A stretch of 64,000 bases of DNA, from NCBI RefSeq assembly GCF_001297125.1, contig NZ_LHPC01000017.1, positions 124,001 through 188,000 on the forward strand, given 5' to 3'. The stretch comes from Pseudomonas sp. RIT-PI-q. Lineage in GTDB: Bacteria; Pseudomonadota; Gammaproteobacteria; Pseudomonadales; Pseudomonadaceae. Below, in pieces: positions 17,553 to 26,754 of this stretch. The position numbers were made by a program, and so were the translations under genes. Numbering within the stretch: the stretch's first letter is position 1; the number at the start of each line of letters is the position of its first letter. The notes under the pieces were generated by a model. It made no database searches. It was not told the DNA's origin and was given only the letters and a program-made list of their open reading frames with translations.

Positions 17553-18266
17553 TCAGTGCGTGCGGGGTTTTAGGTAGGCCAGCCAATGCAGTTCGCCGCG
17601 ACGAAACAGCCAGATCAGCAAAAACGCGCTGCCGGCATACAGCACCCCGGCAATCCCGAACGCGGTGAAAGAGGCGTAGGTCGCCGAGTTGACGTCCCGG
17701 GCGATCTTCAGCAAATCGGGGACCGTGGCGGTGAACGCCACCGAGGTCGAATGCAGCATCAGAATCACTTCGTTGCTGAAAAACGGCAGGGCCCGGCGCA
17801 ACGCCGAGGGCAGGACGATCCGCCGATAGAGGGTGAACCGGCTCATCCCGTAGGCGCTGGCGGCCTCGATTTCGCCGTGCGGAGTGGCCCTGATCGCGCC
17901 GGCAAAAATCTCGGTCATGTAGGCACAGGTATTGAGCCCGAACGCCAGCACCGTGCAGTTGAAGCCGTCACGGAAAAACGCGTTGAGAAAATCCTGGGAA
18001 CGCACCACATGCAAGCTGTACACCCCGGTGTAGAAGAACAGCAACTGGATGTACAACGGGGTGCCGCGAAACACGTAGGTGTAAGCCCAGACCGGCAGGC
18101 GCAGCAACGGGTTGCGGCTGACCCGGGCCATCGACAACGGCACCGCCAGCAGGAAGCCGCTCGCCACCGCAAGAATCAGCAACCACAAGGTCACCGCCAG
18201 CCCGGAAAAGTGCGGCCCGTCACTCCACAGGTAAGCTTGCCAATACTCTTCGAGAATGCCGGTCAT
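17553..18266 (-). CDS. polar amino acid ABC transporter permease (HisM type)
   Basis: A 237-residue inner-membrane permease with about five membrane helices. The EAA loop is present as EIEAASAYGMSRFTLYRRIVLPSALR split over the usual contact site for the ATPase. FRGTPLYIQLLFFYTG matches the HisM/ArtM family. Its start overlaps the stop of the other permease by four bases, so the two are coupled. It forms a heterodimeric channel with its neighbour. Confidence 0.92.
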   Translation of the reverse strand: MTGILEEYWQAYLWSDGPHFSGLAVTLWLLILAVASGFLLAVPLSMARVSRNPLLRLPVWAYTYVFRGTPLYIQLLFFYTGVYSLHVVRSQDFLNAFFRDGFNCTVLAFGLNTCAYMTEIFAGAIRATPHGEIEAASAYGMSRFTLYRRIVLPSALRRALPFFSNEVILMLHSTSVAFTATVPDLLKIARDVNSATYASFTAFGIAGVLYAGSAFLLIWLFRRGELHWLAYLKPRTH

Positions 18267-18952
18267 AGCGCCGCCTTCCTGACACCCACCGAGTAACGGC
18301 GCTCAAGCCACATCAACACCCCGTTGGAAACCGTGGTAATGGCGAGATAGATCAAGCCGCCGACCAGGGTGAAATAGAAGAACTGCATCGAGCCTTTGCC
18401 CGCGTCCTGGGTGGCTTTGATGACATCGGTCAGGCCGATGATCGACACCAGCGCGGTCGACTTGATCAGCACTTGCCAGTTATTGCCGATGCCCGGCAAC
18501 GCGTGACGCAGCATTTGCGGGAAGAGAATTTTGCCAAAGGTTTTGCCACGGCTCATGCCATAGGCCCTCGCCGCTTCGATCTGGCCCGCCGGGACCGCCT
18601 GAAACGCACCGCGAAAGGTCTCTGTAAAGTAAGCCCCGTAGATAAAGGACAGGGTGACGACACCGGCCAGGAACGGGTCGATGTCGATCTGCGCGATGCC
18701 CAGCCAGTCAGTCATGCGGTTGAGCAGCATCTGCAAGCTGAAGAACAGCAACAGCATGATCACCAGGTCCGGCATGCTGCGAATCAGCGTCGTATATCCG
18801 GTGGCCAGCCCGCGCAATAAACGGTTGGAGGACAACTTGGAACTGGCGCCGAGCAGCCCGGCCAGGACGGCGATCAACAATGACCACAGCGCCAGTTTGA
18901 GTGTGGCCAGGGTGCCCAGCAGAATCTGCGGGCCAAAGCCTTCCAGAAGCAT
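18263..18952 (-). CDS. polar amino acid ABC transporter permease (HisQ type)
   Basis: A 229-residue inner-membrane permease of the HisQ/ArtQ family with about five helices. The EAA loop region reads GQIEAARAYGMSRGKTFGKI, and MPDLVIMLLLFFSLQ is family-like. It partners the overlapping HisM-type permease. The start is at 18952, with an AAGGAG-like sequence just upstream in the minus orientation. The binding-protein gene lies 70 bases upstream. Confidence 0.92.
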   Translation of the reverse strand: MLLEGFGPQILLGTLATLKLALWSLLIAVLAGLLGASSKLSSNRLLRGLATGYTTLIRSMPDLVIMLLLFFSLQMLLNRMTDWLGIAQIDIDPFLAGVVTLSFIYGAYFTETFRGAFQAVPAGQIEAARAYGMSRGKTFGKILFPQMLRHALPGIGNNWQVLIKSTALVSIIGLTDVIKATQDAGKGSMQFFYFTLVGGLIYLAITTVSNGVLMWLERRYSVGVRKAAL

Positions 18953-19021
18953 TTCACTCTCCTTGTTTTTATTAGGTTGAGGTGAAGGGGAACGAGCGAC
19001 GCGTTTCTTGAGCGAGGGGCG

Positions 19022-19810
19022 TTATTTCGCGCCGTAGACGTCGAAATCGAAGTATTTTTTGTTGATCCGCTCGTAGGTGCCGTTGGCGAGAATCGTTGCC
19101 AGGGCCTTGTTCAGGTCTTCGCGCAACTCGACATCGTTCTTGCGCACGCCGATGCCGTCACCGACGCCGAAGAAGGCTGGATCGTCGAGGGTCGCGCCGG
19201 CGAATTCATAGTCCTTGCCCTGCGCCGTGTTGAGGAACCCGTAACTGGCCTGGATCGAGCCCTGCAACGAAGCATCGAGTCGTCCCACCACGAGGTCGGC
19301 GTATACCTGGTCCTGATTCTGATAGGACAGAACGTCCACACCTTTCGAACCCCAGGCGGCTTTTGCATACGCCTCCTGAGTCGAGCCCTGCTCTACGCCA
19401 ATGCGTTTGCCCTTGAGCGATTCGAGGCTCGGCAGCAAGCCCGATCCGCGCCTGACCACCAACCGGGCCGGCGCATTCGACACCTTTTCGGTAAAGGCAA
19501 TCTGCTCCTGGCGCTTGGGCGTCACGGTCATCGACGACGCCACCGCATCGAACTTGCGCGCCAGCAGCGCCGGGATCATCCCGTCCCAGCTGCTTTCGAC
19601 CCAGATGCATCGGGCTTTGAGCTCTGCACAAAGCGCCTCGGCGATATCGACCCCGAAGCCGGTCAGCGTGCCGTCCTGGTTTTTGTACTCCAGCGGCGGA
19701 TACGTGGGATCGACCCCCAACTTCAGGACTTTGCCCGACCAGTCGGCCGCCCCGGCGAGGCTCGACGCCGTTAACAAAACCAGTGAAACGGCAGCAATCA
19801 TCTTGTTCAT
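19022..19810 (-). CDS. polar amino acid ABC transporter substrate-binding protein
   Basis: A 262-residue periplasmic binding protein of family 3 (HisJ/ArtJ type). Residues 1-20 form a signal peptide (MNKMIAAVSLVLLTASSLAG). The mature start DWSGKVLKLGVDPTYPPLEY and GFGVDIAEALCAELKARC are typical of lysine/arginine/ornithine-type binding proteins. GAGAGG upstream of the ATG at 19810 fixes the start; a longer frame overlaps the next gene and is not supported. The amidohydrolase upstream suggests the ligand is an acylated or conjugated amino acid. Confidence 0.92.
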   Translation of the reverse strand: MNKMIAAVSLVLLTASSLAGAADWSGKVLKLGVDPTYPPLEYKNQDGTLTGFGVDIAEALCAELKARCIWVESSWDGMIPALLARKFDAVASSMTVTPKRQEQIAFTEKVSNAPARLVVRRGSGLLPSLESLKGKRIGVEQGSTQEAYAKAAWGSKGVDVLSYQNQDQVYADLVVGRLDASLQGSIQASYGFLNTAQGKDYEFAGATLDDPAFFGVGDGIGVRKNDVELREDLNKALATILANGTYERINKKYFDFDVYGAK

Positions 19811-19857
19811 TGTTATTTTTCCTCTCCAGACCCTGCGTGACGCTGAAAATACGATTC

Positions 19858-21027
19858 TCAACGCAGAAAACGTTCGACCAACTTGACCCAATAGCTCGCA
19901 CCGATTGGCAGGCATGCATCGTTGAAGTCATAGCCGGGGTTGTGCAGCAGGCAGCCGCTATCGCCGTCGCCGTTGCCGATCACCAGGTAGCTGCCGGGGC
20001 ATTTTTCGAGGATGAAGGCAAAGTCCTCACTCGCGGTGAAGGGCCGCAGGTCGTCGATCAACTGCCCTTCTCCCAACCATTCGCGCGCAACCTCTCGGGC
20101 AAACGCGGTGGGCTCGGGATGGTTGATCAACACCGGATGACAATGCTGATAATCGATCTCGGCCCGGGCGCCAAAACTGGCTGCCTGACCGTTCACCAAT
20201 TCGGTGATCCTGACTTCGAGCAACTGGCGAATCTCGGGGGTCAGGGCGCGTACGCTCAGGCTCATCGTGGCGCTGGAAGGGATGACATTCGAGGCGCTGC
20301 CGGCATGAATCGAGCCCACCGTGATAATCGCCATGTCCTGCGGATTGACGTTGCGCGAGACGATGCTTTGCAGGGCAATCACGATGGAGGAACAGACCAC
20401 CACCGGGTCGATGGCCTTGTGCGGCACCGCACCATGGCCACCGTTGCCGATGATGTTGATGGTCACCGTGTCGGCAGACGCCATGAACGGTCCGCTGTAA
20501 AAGCCCAGGTGCCCGACGGGGTAACCCGGTACGTTGTGCATGGCGAATATTGCGTCACACGGAAAGCGCTCAAGCAGGCCCTCTTCCAGCATTTTCCGCG
20601 CACCGCCCAGCCCTTCTTCCGCCGGTTGGAAAATCAGCTGCAGCGTGCCGTTGAAGGCGCGGGTTTGCGCGAGGTATTTAGCGGCTGCCAGCAGGGTTGC
20701 CGTGTGTCCGTCGTGGCCACAGGCATGCATGACGCCGTCGATCCGGCTGGCATAGGGCAAACCGGTGGCTTCCTGAATCGGCAGTGCATCCATGTCGGCG
20801 CGCAAACCGATGGACCGGCCCTCGCCGTTTTTCAAGGTGGCGACCACCCCGGTCTTACCCACGCCAGTGCTGACCTCGAAGCCCCACTGCGTCAAACACC
20901 GGGCAACCCGTTCACTGGTGACGAACTCTTCAAAGCCGAGCTCGGGGTGCGCGTGAAGGCTGTGGCGCAAGGCGATCATTTCGTCCTGCATCTCTGCAAT
21001 ACCCGGCAAGACAGCGTCTGTGTTCAT
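19858..21027 (-). CDS. M20-family amidohydrolase (hippurate hydrolase-like)
   Basis: A 389-residue M20D metallopeptidase expected to release an amino acid from an N-acyl or conjugated form in the cytoplasm. Metal-binding parts include HACGHDGH at 101-108 and the PAEEG acidic motif; RADMDALPIQE is the family's first signature. The length is normal. The start at 21027 has AAGGAA upstream. It is the first gene of the unit that continues with the ABC transporter, so the complex likely imports its substrate. A LysR gene is divergent from it. It could equally act on indole-acetyl or benzoyl amino acids. Confidence 0.9.
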   Translation of the reverse strand: MNTDAVLPGIAEMQDEMIALRHSLHAHPELGFEEFVTSERVARCLTQWGFEVSTGVGKTGVVATLKNGEGRSIGLRADMDALPIQEATGLPYASRIDGVMHACGHDGHTATLLAAAKYLAQTRAFNGTLQLIFQPAEEGLGGARKMLEEGLLERFPCDAIFAMHNVPGYPVGHLGFYSGPFMASADTVTINIIGNGGHGAVPHKAIDPVVVCSSIVIALQSIVSRNVNPQDMAIITVGSIHAGSASNVIPSSATMSLSVRALTPEIRQLLEVRITELVNGQAASFGARAEIDYQHCHPVLINHPEPTAFAREVAREWLGEGQLIDDLRPFTASEDFAFILEKCPGSYLVIGNGDGDSGCLLHNPGYDFNDACLPIGASYWVKLVERFLR

Positions 21028-21149
21028 TGTTGTATTCCTTTCGCTAAGACCTGAGCGGCTGTTGAGCTGGATCTTAGGCAACGGACGCTGGGCTGGGGAG
21101 GCCCAGTTTGGTTATGATGACAACCCTGAGTTGTCACCAGGGTGAGCAG

Positions 21150-22103
21150 ATGAAACTGCATCAATTACAAGCACTGATTGCCAGCGCCGAAACCGGTAGC
21201 ATCCGGGCGGCGGCACGTTCGCTGGACATCTCCCAGGCGGCCGTGACCAAAGCGTTGCGCGAGCTGGAAACCGCCCAGCAGCTACCGCTGTTCACCCGAA
21301 CGCCCAGCGGCCTGAACTTCACTGAATACGGGAAAGTGTTGCTGACCCACGCCCGGCTGGTGATCAAGCAACTCGAGCATGCGCAAGCCGAGCTCGACCA
21401 TATGCGCGGCAAGGCTCAGGGCCGGCTGTGTGTCGGGATCACGCCGTGGATCGCCCTGACGTTCTTGCCTGAAGTGGTGCTGGCCTTCCGTGAGCGGATG
21501 CCGGAAATCCGCCTGGAGCTGTTCGAAAGTCTGATGGCCGTGGCCCAGCCACTGTTGCGTGATGGCAGCATGGATTTCGCCATCGGCCAGCTTCACCCTT
21601 CACAATCCACTCAGGAATTCGCCTGCGAAACCTTGCTCGATTACCAGACGTCGGTGCTGGTCCGCGAGGGTCATGCGCACCAACATGCTCGATCGATTCA
21701 TGAGCTGCTGGAGCAGAACTGGACGCTGAACTATGCGCCGGACGGCCACGATGGACTGATGCAGGAATTGTTCTGGAAACACGGCGCGCAGATCGATGAA
21801 AACCGCATCGTTCGGGCCCATTCACTGGCCATATTGCAGATGATGGTCGAGCGCGCCGACATGTGCACCTGGGGGCCGTCCATCGTCAGTATCGCCCCTC
21901 CCTTCCTCGGCCGCGTGGTTTCACTGGGGCTGAGCGAACAGTTCGAACCCCGGCAGCTGAGCATCGTCACCCGACGCAACGGCTCGCTGAGCAATGCGGC
22001 ACTGTGCTTCACCGATTGCCTGTTGCAGGTCATCCGCCGCCATGCCCGTTCGGCGAAAAAGGAAGACCGGGAACTCTTTGAAACCTTGCGCCTTCGGGTT
22101 TAG
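21150..22103 (+). CDS. LysR-family regulator of the adjacent M20/ABC unit
   Basis: A 317-residue LysR-type regulator. The N-terminal helix-turn-helix reads MKLHQLQALIASAETGSIRA and SLDISQAAVTKALRELE; the rest is an effector-binding domain. It is divergent from the M20 amidohydrolase with a 122-base gap, the classical layout for a LysR activator of its neighbour. The start at 21150 has GGGTGAG before it. Effector unknown; probably the transported compound. Confidence 0.92.
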   Translation: MKLHQLQALIASAETGSIRAAARSLDISQAAVTKALRELETAQQLPLFTRTPSGLNFTEYGKVLLTHARLVIKQLEHAQAELDHMRGKAQGRLCVGITPWIALTFLPEVVLAFRERMPEIRLELFESLMAVAQPLLRDGSMDFAIGQLHPSQSTQEFACETLLDYQTSVLVREGHAHQHARSIHELLEQNWTLNYAPDGHDGLMQELFWKHGAQIDENRIVRAHSLAILQMMVERADMCTWGPSIVSIAPPFLGRVVSLGLSEQFEPRQLSIVTRRNGSLSNAALCFTDCLLQVIRRHARSAKKEDRELFETLRLRV

Positions 22104-22110
22104 CCGATCC

Positions 22111-22244
22111 CTGTAGCAGCTGCCGAAGGCTGCGTTCGGCGGCGAAGCCGTCGTAAAACCTGCGTGCTCGGTGCCTCTGACATACCGTGTTGTCTGATTT
22201 TGCGACGGCTTCGCCGCCGAACGCAGCCTTCGGCAGCTGCTACA
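22111..22244. repeat. REPIN, GTAGCAGCTG class
   Basis: Inverted CTGTAGCAGCTGCCGAAGGC elements with GCGTTCGGCGGCGAAGCCGT inner arms follow the LysR stop. The gap holds no gene. Confidence 0.87.
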
Positions 22245-22283
22245 TTAGGGATCGCGTTGGCTGATCGGCATCGATCCAAGGTT

Positions 22284-22811
22284 TTACCGTGGCGTCTGCT
22301 TTATCGCCTCCAGCCACGCCGGATTCAATTGCGTCTGTTCAGTGTCGATGCCCAGCGCTTCCATTCGCGCCTTGTGTTGATCCATTTCCCGGGTCAATTG
22401 GCTGTGATCACTGGAGTTGCCGTCCAACTCATGCATCTGGCTCAACCCCAGATGATAGAAGCGCAACAGCTTCATAGCGGTCGGATCACCGGCCTCCACC
22501 GCTGCCGTGACCTGATGCATGATGTTGGTGACGCTCATCAGGCTGCGCTTGAGCCTCCAGCCGTAAACGGCGGGCGCCATCCATTCCTGGCTCCAGAATT
22601 TACCGCGCATCAACGCGACCATCAGCAACACCGCGACAAACACGCCGCCGACGTTAAACCGCAGGTTGTCGCCGCCGGGCTCGCCGAACAGGGCCACCGC
22701 CGCGGTGGACAAGACCATGGCCAGCGCCAGGAAAATCAGGGCGATGATGAAAGTGCTGCGTCGTGTCTGCTGCCGGTAGGTGGCGGCATTTTTCGGCTGG
22801 ATTTCGAACAT
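22284..22811 (-). CDS. DUF3087 membrane protein
   Basis: A 175-residue protein with two hydrophobic segments near the N-terminus (STFIIALIFLALAMVLST and FVAVLLMVALM) followed by a soluble helical domain. FEIQPKNAATYRQQTRR at the start and MDQHKARMEALGIDTEQT near the end fit DUF3087, of unknown function. An in-frame ATG eight codons upstream (22835) is possible; 22811 was preferred because of AAGGAAT upstream, though spacing is a little long. The divergent neighbour is ppnN. Confidence 0.82.
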   Translation of the reverse strand: MFEIQPKNAATYRQQTRRSTFIIALIFLALAMVLSTAAVALFGEPGGDNLRFNVGGVFVAVLLMVALMRGKFWSQEWMAPAVYGWRLKRSLMSVTNIMHQVTAAVEAGDPTAMKLLRFYHLGLSQMHELDGNSSDHSQLTREMDQHKARMEALGIDTEQTQLNPAWLEAIKQTPR

Positions 22812-23023
22812 CGCGGCAGGATTCCTTGGGGGCATGAACAAAAAGAGTGCGGGGCATTATCGCCTCTGCGAGCGTTTTAGCTATGCTGAGGCTCCTTTTC
22901 ATCTTTTCATCGTCAAACGGGGAACATGGCGATACAGCGCAGTTCGTGCCATCTTCTTTCTTGGATACATACTATTCGGATGCCATTTGCCTGTATGAAC
23001 GGCATCGTTTTAAGGATCATTGA

Positions 23024-24397
23024 ATGACCCAACGACAAGTAATCAACGCCTCGGTCAGCCCGAAAGGCAGCCTGGAAACCCTCTCTCAGCGCGAAGTCCA
23101 CCAACTGAGCGAAGCCGGTTCCGGCAGCACCTACACCCTCTTCCGCCAGTGCGCCCTGGCCATCCTCAATACCGGCGCCCACGTTGATAACGCCAAGACC
23201 ATCCTCGAAGCCTACAAGGATTTCGAAATCCGCATTCACCAGCAGGACCGTGGCGTACGCCTCGAACCGCTGAACGCCCCTGCCGACGCCTTCGTCGACG
23301 GCGAAATGATCGCCAGCACCCGGGAAATGCTCTTCAGCGCCCTGCGCGACATCGTCTACACCGAAAACGAACTCGACGCCCAGCGCATCGACCTGAGCAC
23401 GTCGCAGGGCATCAGCGACTACGTCTTCCACCTGCTGCGCAACGCCCGCACCCTGCGCCCCGGCGTCGAGCCGAAGATCGTGGTGTGCTGGGGCGGCCAC
23501 TCGATCAACACCGAAGAATACAAATACACCAAGAAAGTCGGCCACGAACTGGGCCTGCGCAGCCTCGATATCTGCACCGGTTGCGGCCCCGGCGTGATGA
23601 AAGGCCCGATGAAAGGCGCGACCATCGCCCATGCCAAGCAACGCATTCACGGCGGGCGCTACCTCGGTTTGACCGAGCCCGGCATCATCGCCGCCGAAGC
23701 GCCGAACCCGATCGTCAACGAACTGGTGATCCTGCCGGACATCGAAAAACGTCTGGAAGCGTTCGTGCGCGTCGGCCACGGCATCATCATTTTCCCGGGC
23801 GGCGCCGGCACGGCCGAAGAGTTCCTGTACCTGCTCGGCATCCTGATGCACCCGGACAACGCAGGCCTGCCGTTCCCGGTGGTCCTCACCGGGCCGAAAC
23901 ATGCCGCGCCGTACCTGGAACAACTGGATGCCTTCGTCGGCGCCACACTGGGTGACGCCGCGAAGCAGCACTACGAAATCATCATCGACGACCCGGCGGA
24001 AGTCGCGCGCTACATGACCCAGGGCCTCAAAGCGGTGAAACAGTTCCGCCGCGAGCGCAACGACGCGTTCCATTTCAACTGGTTGCTGAAAATCGACGAG
24101 GGCTTCCAGCGCCCGTTCGACCCGACCCACGAAAACATGGCCACCCTGAACCTGAGCCGCGATCTGCCGGCCCACGAACTGGCCGCCAACCGGCGCCGCG
24201 CGTTCTCCGGCATCGTCGCCGGCAACGTCAAGGACAAGGGCATCCGCCTGATCGAAGAACACGGGCCGTACCAGATCCGCGGCGATGCAGCGGTGATGCA
24301 ACCGCTGGATCAACTGCTCAAGGCGTTCGTCGCCCAGCACCGGATGAAACTGCCGGGTGGCGCGGCGTATGTGCCGTGTTATCAGGTGGTTGCGTAA
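23024..24397 (+). CDS. ppnN: PpnN nucleotide 5'-monophosphate nucleosidase
   Basis: A 457-residue enzyme that hydrolyses the N-glycosidic bond of purine and pyrimidine monophosphates, giving base and ribose 5-phosphate; in E. coli it is controlled by (p)ppGpp. The central Rossmann domain carries the LOG motif FPGGAGTAEE and the upstream CTGCGPGVMKGPMKGA loop. N- and C-terminal extensions match PpnN (E. coli 454 residues) and not the short LOG enzymes. An ATG with AAGGAT nearby fixes the start. The gene is alone in its transcript or followed by the Nudix gene 80 bases later. Confidence 0.95.
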   Translation: MTQRQVINASVSPKGSLETLSQREVHQLSEAGSGSTYTLFRQCALAILNTGAHVDNAKTILEAYKDFEIRIHQQDRGVRLEPLNAPADAFVDGEMIASTREMLFSALRDIVYTENELDAQRIDLSTSQGISDYVFHLLRNARTLRPGVEPKIVVCWGGHSINTEEYKYTKKVGHELGLRSLDICTGCGPGVMKGPMKGATIAHAKQRIHGGRYLGLTEPGIIAAEAPNPIVNELVILPDIEKRLEAFVRVGHGIIIFPGGAGTAEEFLYLLGILMHPDNAGLPFPVVLTGPKHAAPYLEQLDAFVGATLGDAAKQHYEIIIDDPAEVARYMTQGLKAVKQFRRERNDAFHFNWLLKIDEGFQRPFDPTHENMATLNLSRDLPAHELAANRRRAFSGIVAGNVKDKGIRLIEEHGPYQIRGDAAVMQPLDQLLKAFVAQHRMKLPGGAAYVPCYQVVA

Positions 24398-24476
24398 CAA
24401 AGCTAATGTAAGCCGTTGCGCCACGTGCCGAAGCAATCGCTTCGGCACGCCGCATTCTATGGAAAGAGAAACGACG

Positions 24477-24917
24477 ATGCGCCAACGCAATGCCGCCAGG
24501 CTCCTGGTCCTCAACCCATCCAATCAGGTGCTGCTGTTTCGCTTCCAGCACAAGGGCGATGCCCTCGACGGTCGCGATTATTGGGCGACGCCTGGGGGTG
24601 GCCTGGAAAAAGGTGAAACCTTCGAAGCCGCCGCGATTCGCGAACTGCTCGAAGAAACCGGTCTGCACGTCGACACCGTGGGCACGAGCGTGCGTGAGCG
24701 CAGTTTTCAGATGATGTTGCCCAGCGGCGAATCGGTCTTGGCCGTGGAGCGCTATTTCGTCGTCCGGGCGAACAGTGAGCAACTGACACGCGATGGATGG
24801 ACGGAAGATGAAGCGCGAGTAATGACAGAGCATAAATGGTGGTCAGTGGCCGAACTGCAAGAAACCGGCGAAACCGTGTGGCCAGAACGTTTGATTGAAA
24901 TGCTTGAAAACGCCTGA
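24477..24917 (+). CDS. Nudix hydrolase
   Basis: A 146-residue Nudix pyrophosphohydrolase. The Nudix box GX5EX7REUXEEXGU is complete, starting GGGLEKGETFEAAAIRELLE and ending ETGL, so the metal-binding glutamates are present. Substrates of this class include nucleoside triphosphates and nucleotide sugars; the specific one is unclear. The start at 24477 was chosen over an ATG at 24459 because GAAAGAG lies at suitable distance. Nearness to ppnN suggests nucleotide clean-up but is not proof. Confidence 0.9.
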   Translation: MRQRNAARLLVLNPSNQVLLFRFQHKGDALDGRDYWATPGGGLEKGETFEAAAIRELLEETGLHVDTVGTSVRERSFQMMLPSGESVLAVERYFVVRANSEQLTRDGWTEDEARVMTEHKWWSVAELQETGETVWPERLIEMLENA

Positions 24918-24948
24918 CCGTTCCCGATCTACAGAACACCGCAAATCC

Positions 24949-25170
24949 CCTGTGGGAGCGAGCCTGCTCGCGAAGGCGGCGTGTCAGCCAACACCAAGGG
25001 TGACTGACAGCCCGCCTGTGTACATCTGCCAGGGACTGGTTAGTTGTCAGGCCGTCTTCGCTGGCAAGCCAGCTCCTACAATGGGTCCACCCCCTGTGGG
25101 AGCGGGCTTGCCCGCGATGGGACCGTCACATCCAACATCACCCCCTGTGGGAGCGAGCCTGCTCGCGAAG
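24949..25170. repeat. cluster of four REP elements
   Basis: Four REP units of three sequence types lie in 220 bases: CTGTGGGAGCGAGCCTGCTC, a reversed CTTCGCTGGCAAGCCAGCTC, CTGTGGGAGCGGGCTTGCCC and again CTGTGGGAGCGAGCCTGCTC. They are not simple inverted pairs, so this is an irregular cluster. The surrounding 330-base gap has no gene. Confidence 0.85.
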
Positions 25171-25246
25171 GTCGTCAACGATGACGCGTTAAAACAGGAT
25201 AAACGCGGTGCCCATGGGTTCATCGCGAGCAACACCGGGTAGGTAC

Positions 25247-25504
25247 TCAACCCCCCTGATTGCCACAATCTGCAAACTTGCTGTAATCCAGCACCTTCTG
25301 CACACCGCTGGAATCCAGGTAAGTCATCCGGGCATTGACGATGCCGCAATTGGCGCCGCCCTCTTCTACAGTAGAAATAACCTGCTTGATATCCAGATGG
25401 GAACCATAAGCGTGCGTCTGCGGCTGGGTATCGGCGTGAGCCGAAACGGCTGCAACGCTCAGCACAGCGAAGAAGCTTGCAGCGAAGAGTTTGTTCACGT
25501 TCAT
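25247..25504 (-). CDS. DUF2790 small periplasmic protein
   Basis: An 85-residue exported protein. Residues 1-24 are a signal peptide ending SAHA. The mature part contains HLDIKQVISTVEEGGANCGI and MTYLDSSGVQKVLDYSKFADC, the pattern of DUF2790, a family abundant in Pseudomonas and often metal- or stress-responsive. Two cysteines could form a disulfide. GAGGA precedes the ATG. It is divergent from the response regulator at 25707, which may control it; such pairing is common in this genus but here is inferred. Confidence 0.88.
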   Translation of the reverse strand: MNVNKLFAASFFAVLSVAAVSAHADTQPQTHAYGSHLDIKQVISTVEEGGANCGIVNARMTYLDSSGVQKVLDYSKFADCGNQGG

Positions 25505-25706
25505 GATGATGTCCTCAGGGTTGCAATGGGGAGTGGTACGAGGCAAGTCGTCCTGTCTCGATGGAACCCATTCAATCAACCCGAGGTATCTGCCATGTGT
25601 CGTAAAACCGCCGCTATTAAGGCGTAAGGTGTCACACAGGAGCCTGGATACAGTTCGGTACATACGCACCGGAAAAACACCGTGCGAATAATAAGAGGGT
25701 TGAGCA

Positions 25707-26447
25707 ATGGAACACGTGAACCACATCCTGATCGTCGACGACGATCGTGAGATTCGCGAACTGGTGGGAAATTACCTGAAGAAGAACGGCCTGCGCACCA
25801 CCGTGGTCGCCGACGGCCGGCAAATGCGCAGCTTTCTCGAAGCCAACACCGTGGACCTGATCGTGCTCGACATCATGATGCCCGGCGATGACGGCCTACT
25901 GCTGTGCCGCGAACTGCGCTCGGGCAAGCACAAAGCCACGCCGATCCTGATGCTCACCGCGCGCAACGATGAAACCGATCGCATCCTCGGCCTGGAAATG
26001 GGCGCCGACGATTACCTGACCAAACCCTTCGCCGCCCGCGAACTGCTGGCGCGGATCAACGCCGTGCTGCGCCGTACCCGGATGCTGCCGCCCAACCTGC
26101 TGATCACCGAAACCGGCCGGCTGCTGGGTTTCGGCCGCTGGCGCCTGGACACCACCGCCCGCCACTTGCTGGATGAAGGCGGCACCATGGTGGCCCTCAG
26201 CGGCGCTGAATACCGATTGCTGCGGGTGTTCCTCGATCACCCGCAACGGGTGCTCAGCCGTGACCAATTGCTCAACCTGACCCAGGGCCGCGACGCCGAC
26301 CTGTTCGACCGTTCCATCGATTTGCTGGTGAGCCGCCTGCGCCAACGGCTGATGGATGACTCCCGGGAACCGACCTACATCAAAACCGTGCGCAGCGAAG
26401 GCTACGTGTTCTCCTACCCGGTGGAATTGCTCGGCGCGGAGTCATGA
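25707..26447 (+). CDS. orphan OmpR-family response regulator
   Basis: A 246-residue two-component response regulator. The receiver domain has the acidic pair in VDDD (11-13), phospho-acceptor Asp55 (VLDIMMPG) and Lys in LTKPF; the C-terminal winged helix spans about 135-240 (FDRSIDLLVSRLRQRL). It is close in pattern to the regulator at 61578. No sensor kinase follows: a REPIN comes next and then an unrelated hydrolase. A DUF2790 gene is divergent. Either the kinase is encoded elsewhere or was lost. Confidence 0.92.
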   Translation: MEHVNHILIVDDDREIRELVGNYLKKNGLRTTVVADGRQMRSFLEANTVDLIVLDIMMPGDDGLLLCRELRSGKHKATPILMLTARNDETDRILGLEMGADDYLTKPFAARELLARINAVLRRTRMLPPNLLITETGRLLGFGRWRLDTTARHLLDEGGTMVALSGAEYRLLRVFLDHPQRVLSRDQLLNLTQGRDADLFDRSIDLLVSRLRQRLMDDSREPTYIKTVRSEGYVFSYPVELLGAES

Positions 26448-26471
26448 CTCAGCTCTGCGCCGCCCCCGATA

Positions 26472-26621
26472 CCTGTAGCAGCTGCCGAGCCTGCGAGGCT
26501 GCGTTCGGCGGCGAAGCCGTCGCAATCCGGTAAATGCGGTCCGCCTGATACAACGTGGTCACAGGTTTTACGACGGCTGCGCCGCCGAACGCAGCCTCGC
26601 AGGCTCGACAGCTGCTACAGG
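26472..26621. repeat. REPIN, GTAGCAGCTG class with extended arms
   Basis: Inverted copies of CTGTAGCAGCTGCCGAGCCT with GCGTTCGGCGGCGAAGCCGT inner arms. It sits where a sensor-kinase gene might be expected after the response regulator, making the end of that unit. The rest of the 300-base gap holds no gene. Confidence 0.87.
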
Positions 26622-26754
26622 GTCTTGTGTATTGCAGTGTGTCTGGGAGGCCTTGGGATACAAGCGCTTTAACTCGACGGAAATTTTGAAACAGGCCAGA
26701 TACGTCGCTGCGCTCAACTGTGCACATTGCCCATCACAGGTTGAGTGTTCCCCC

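Noticed and set aside
22913..24523. 536-codon minus-strand frame opposite ppnN
   Set aside because: PpnN motifs and length are unambiguous on the plus strand; the frame lacks a start signal.
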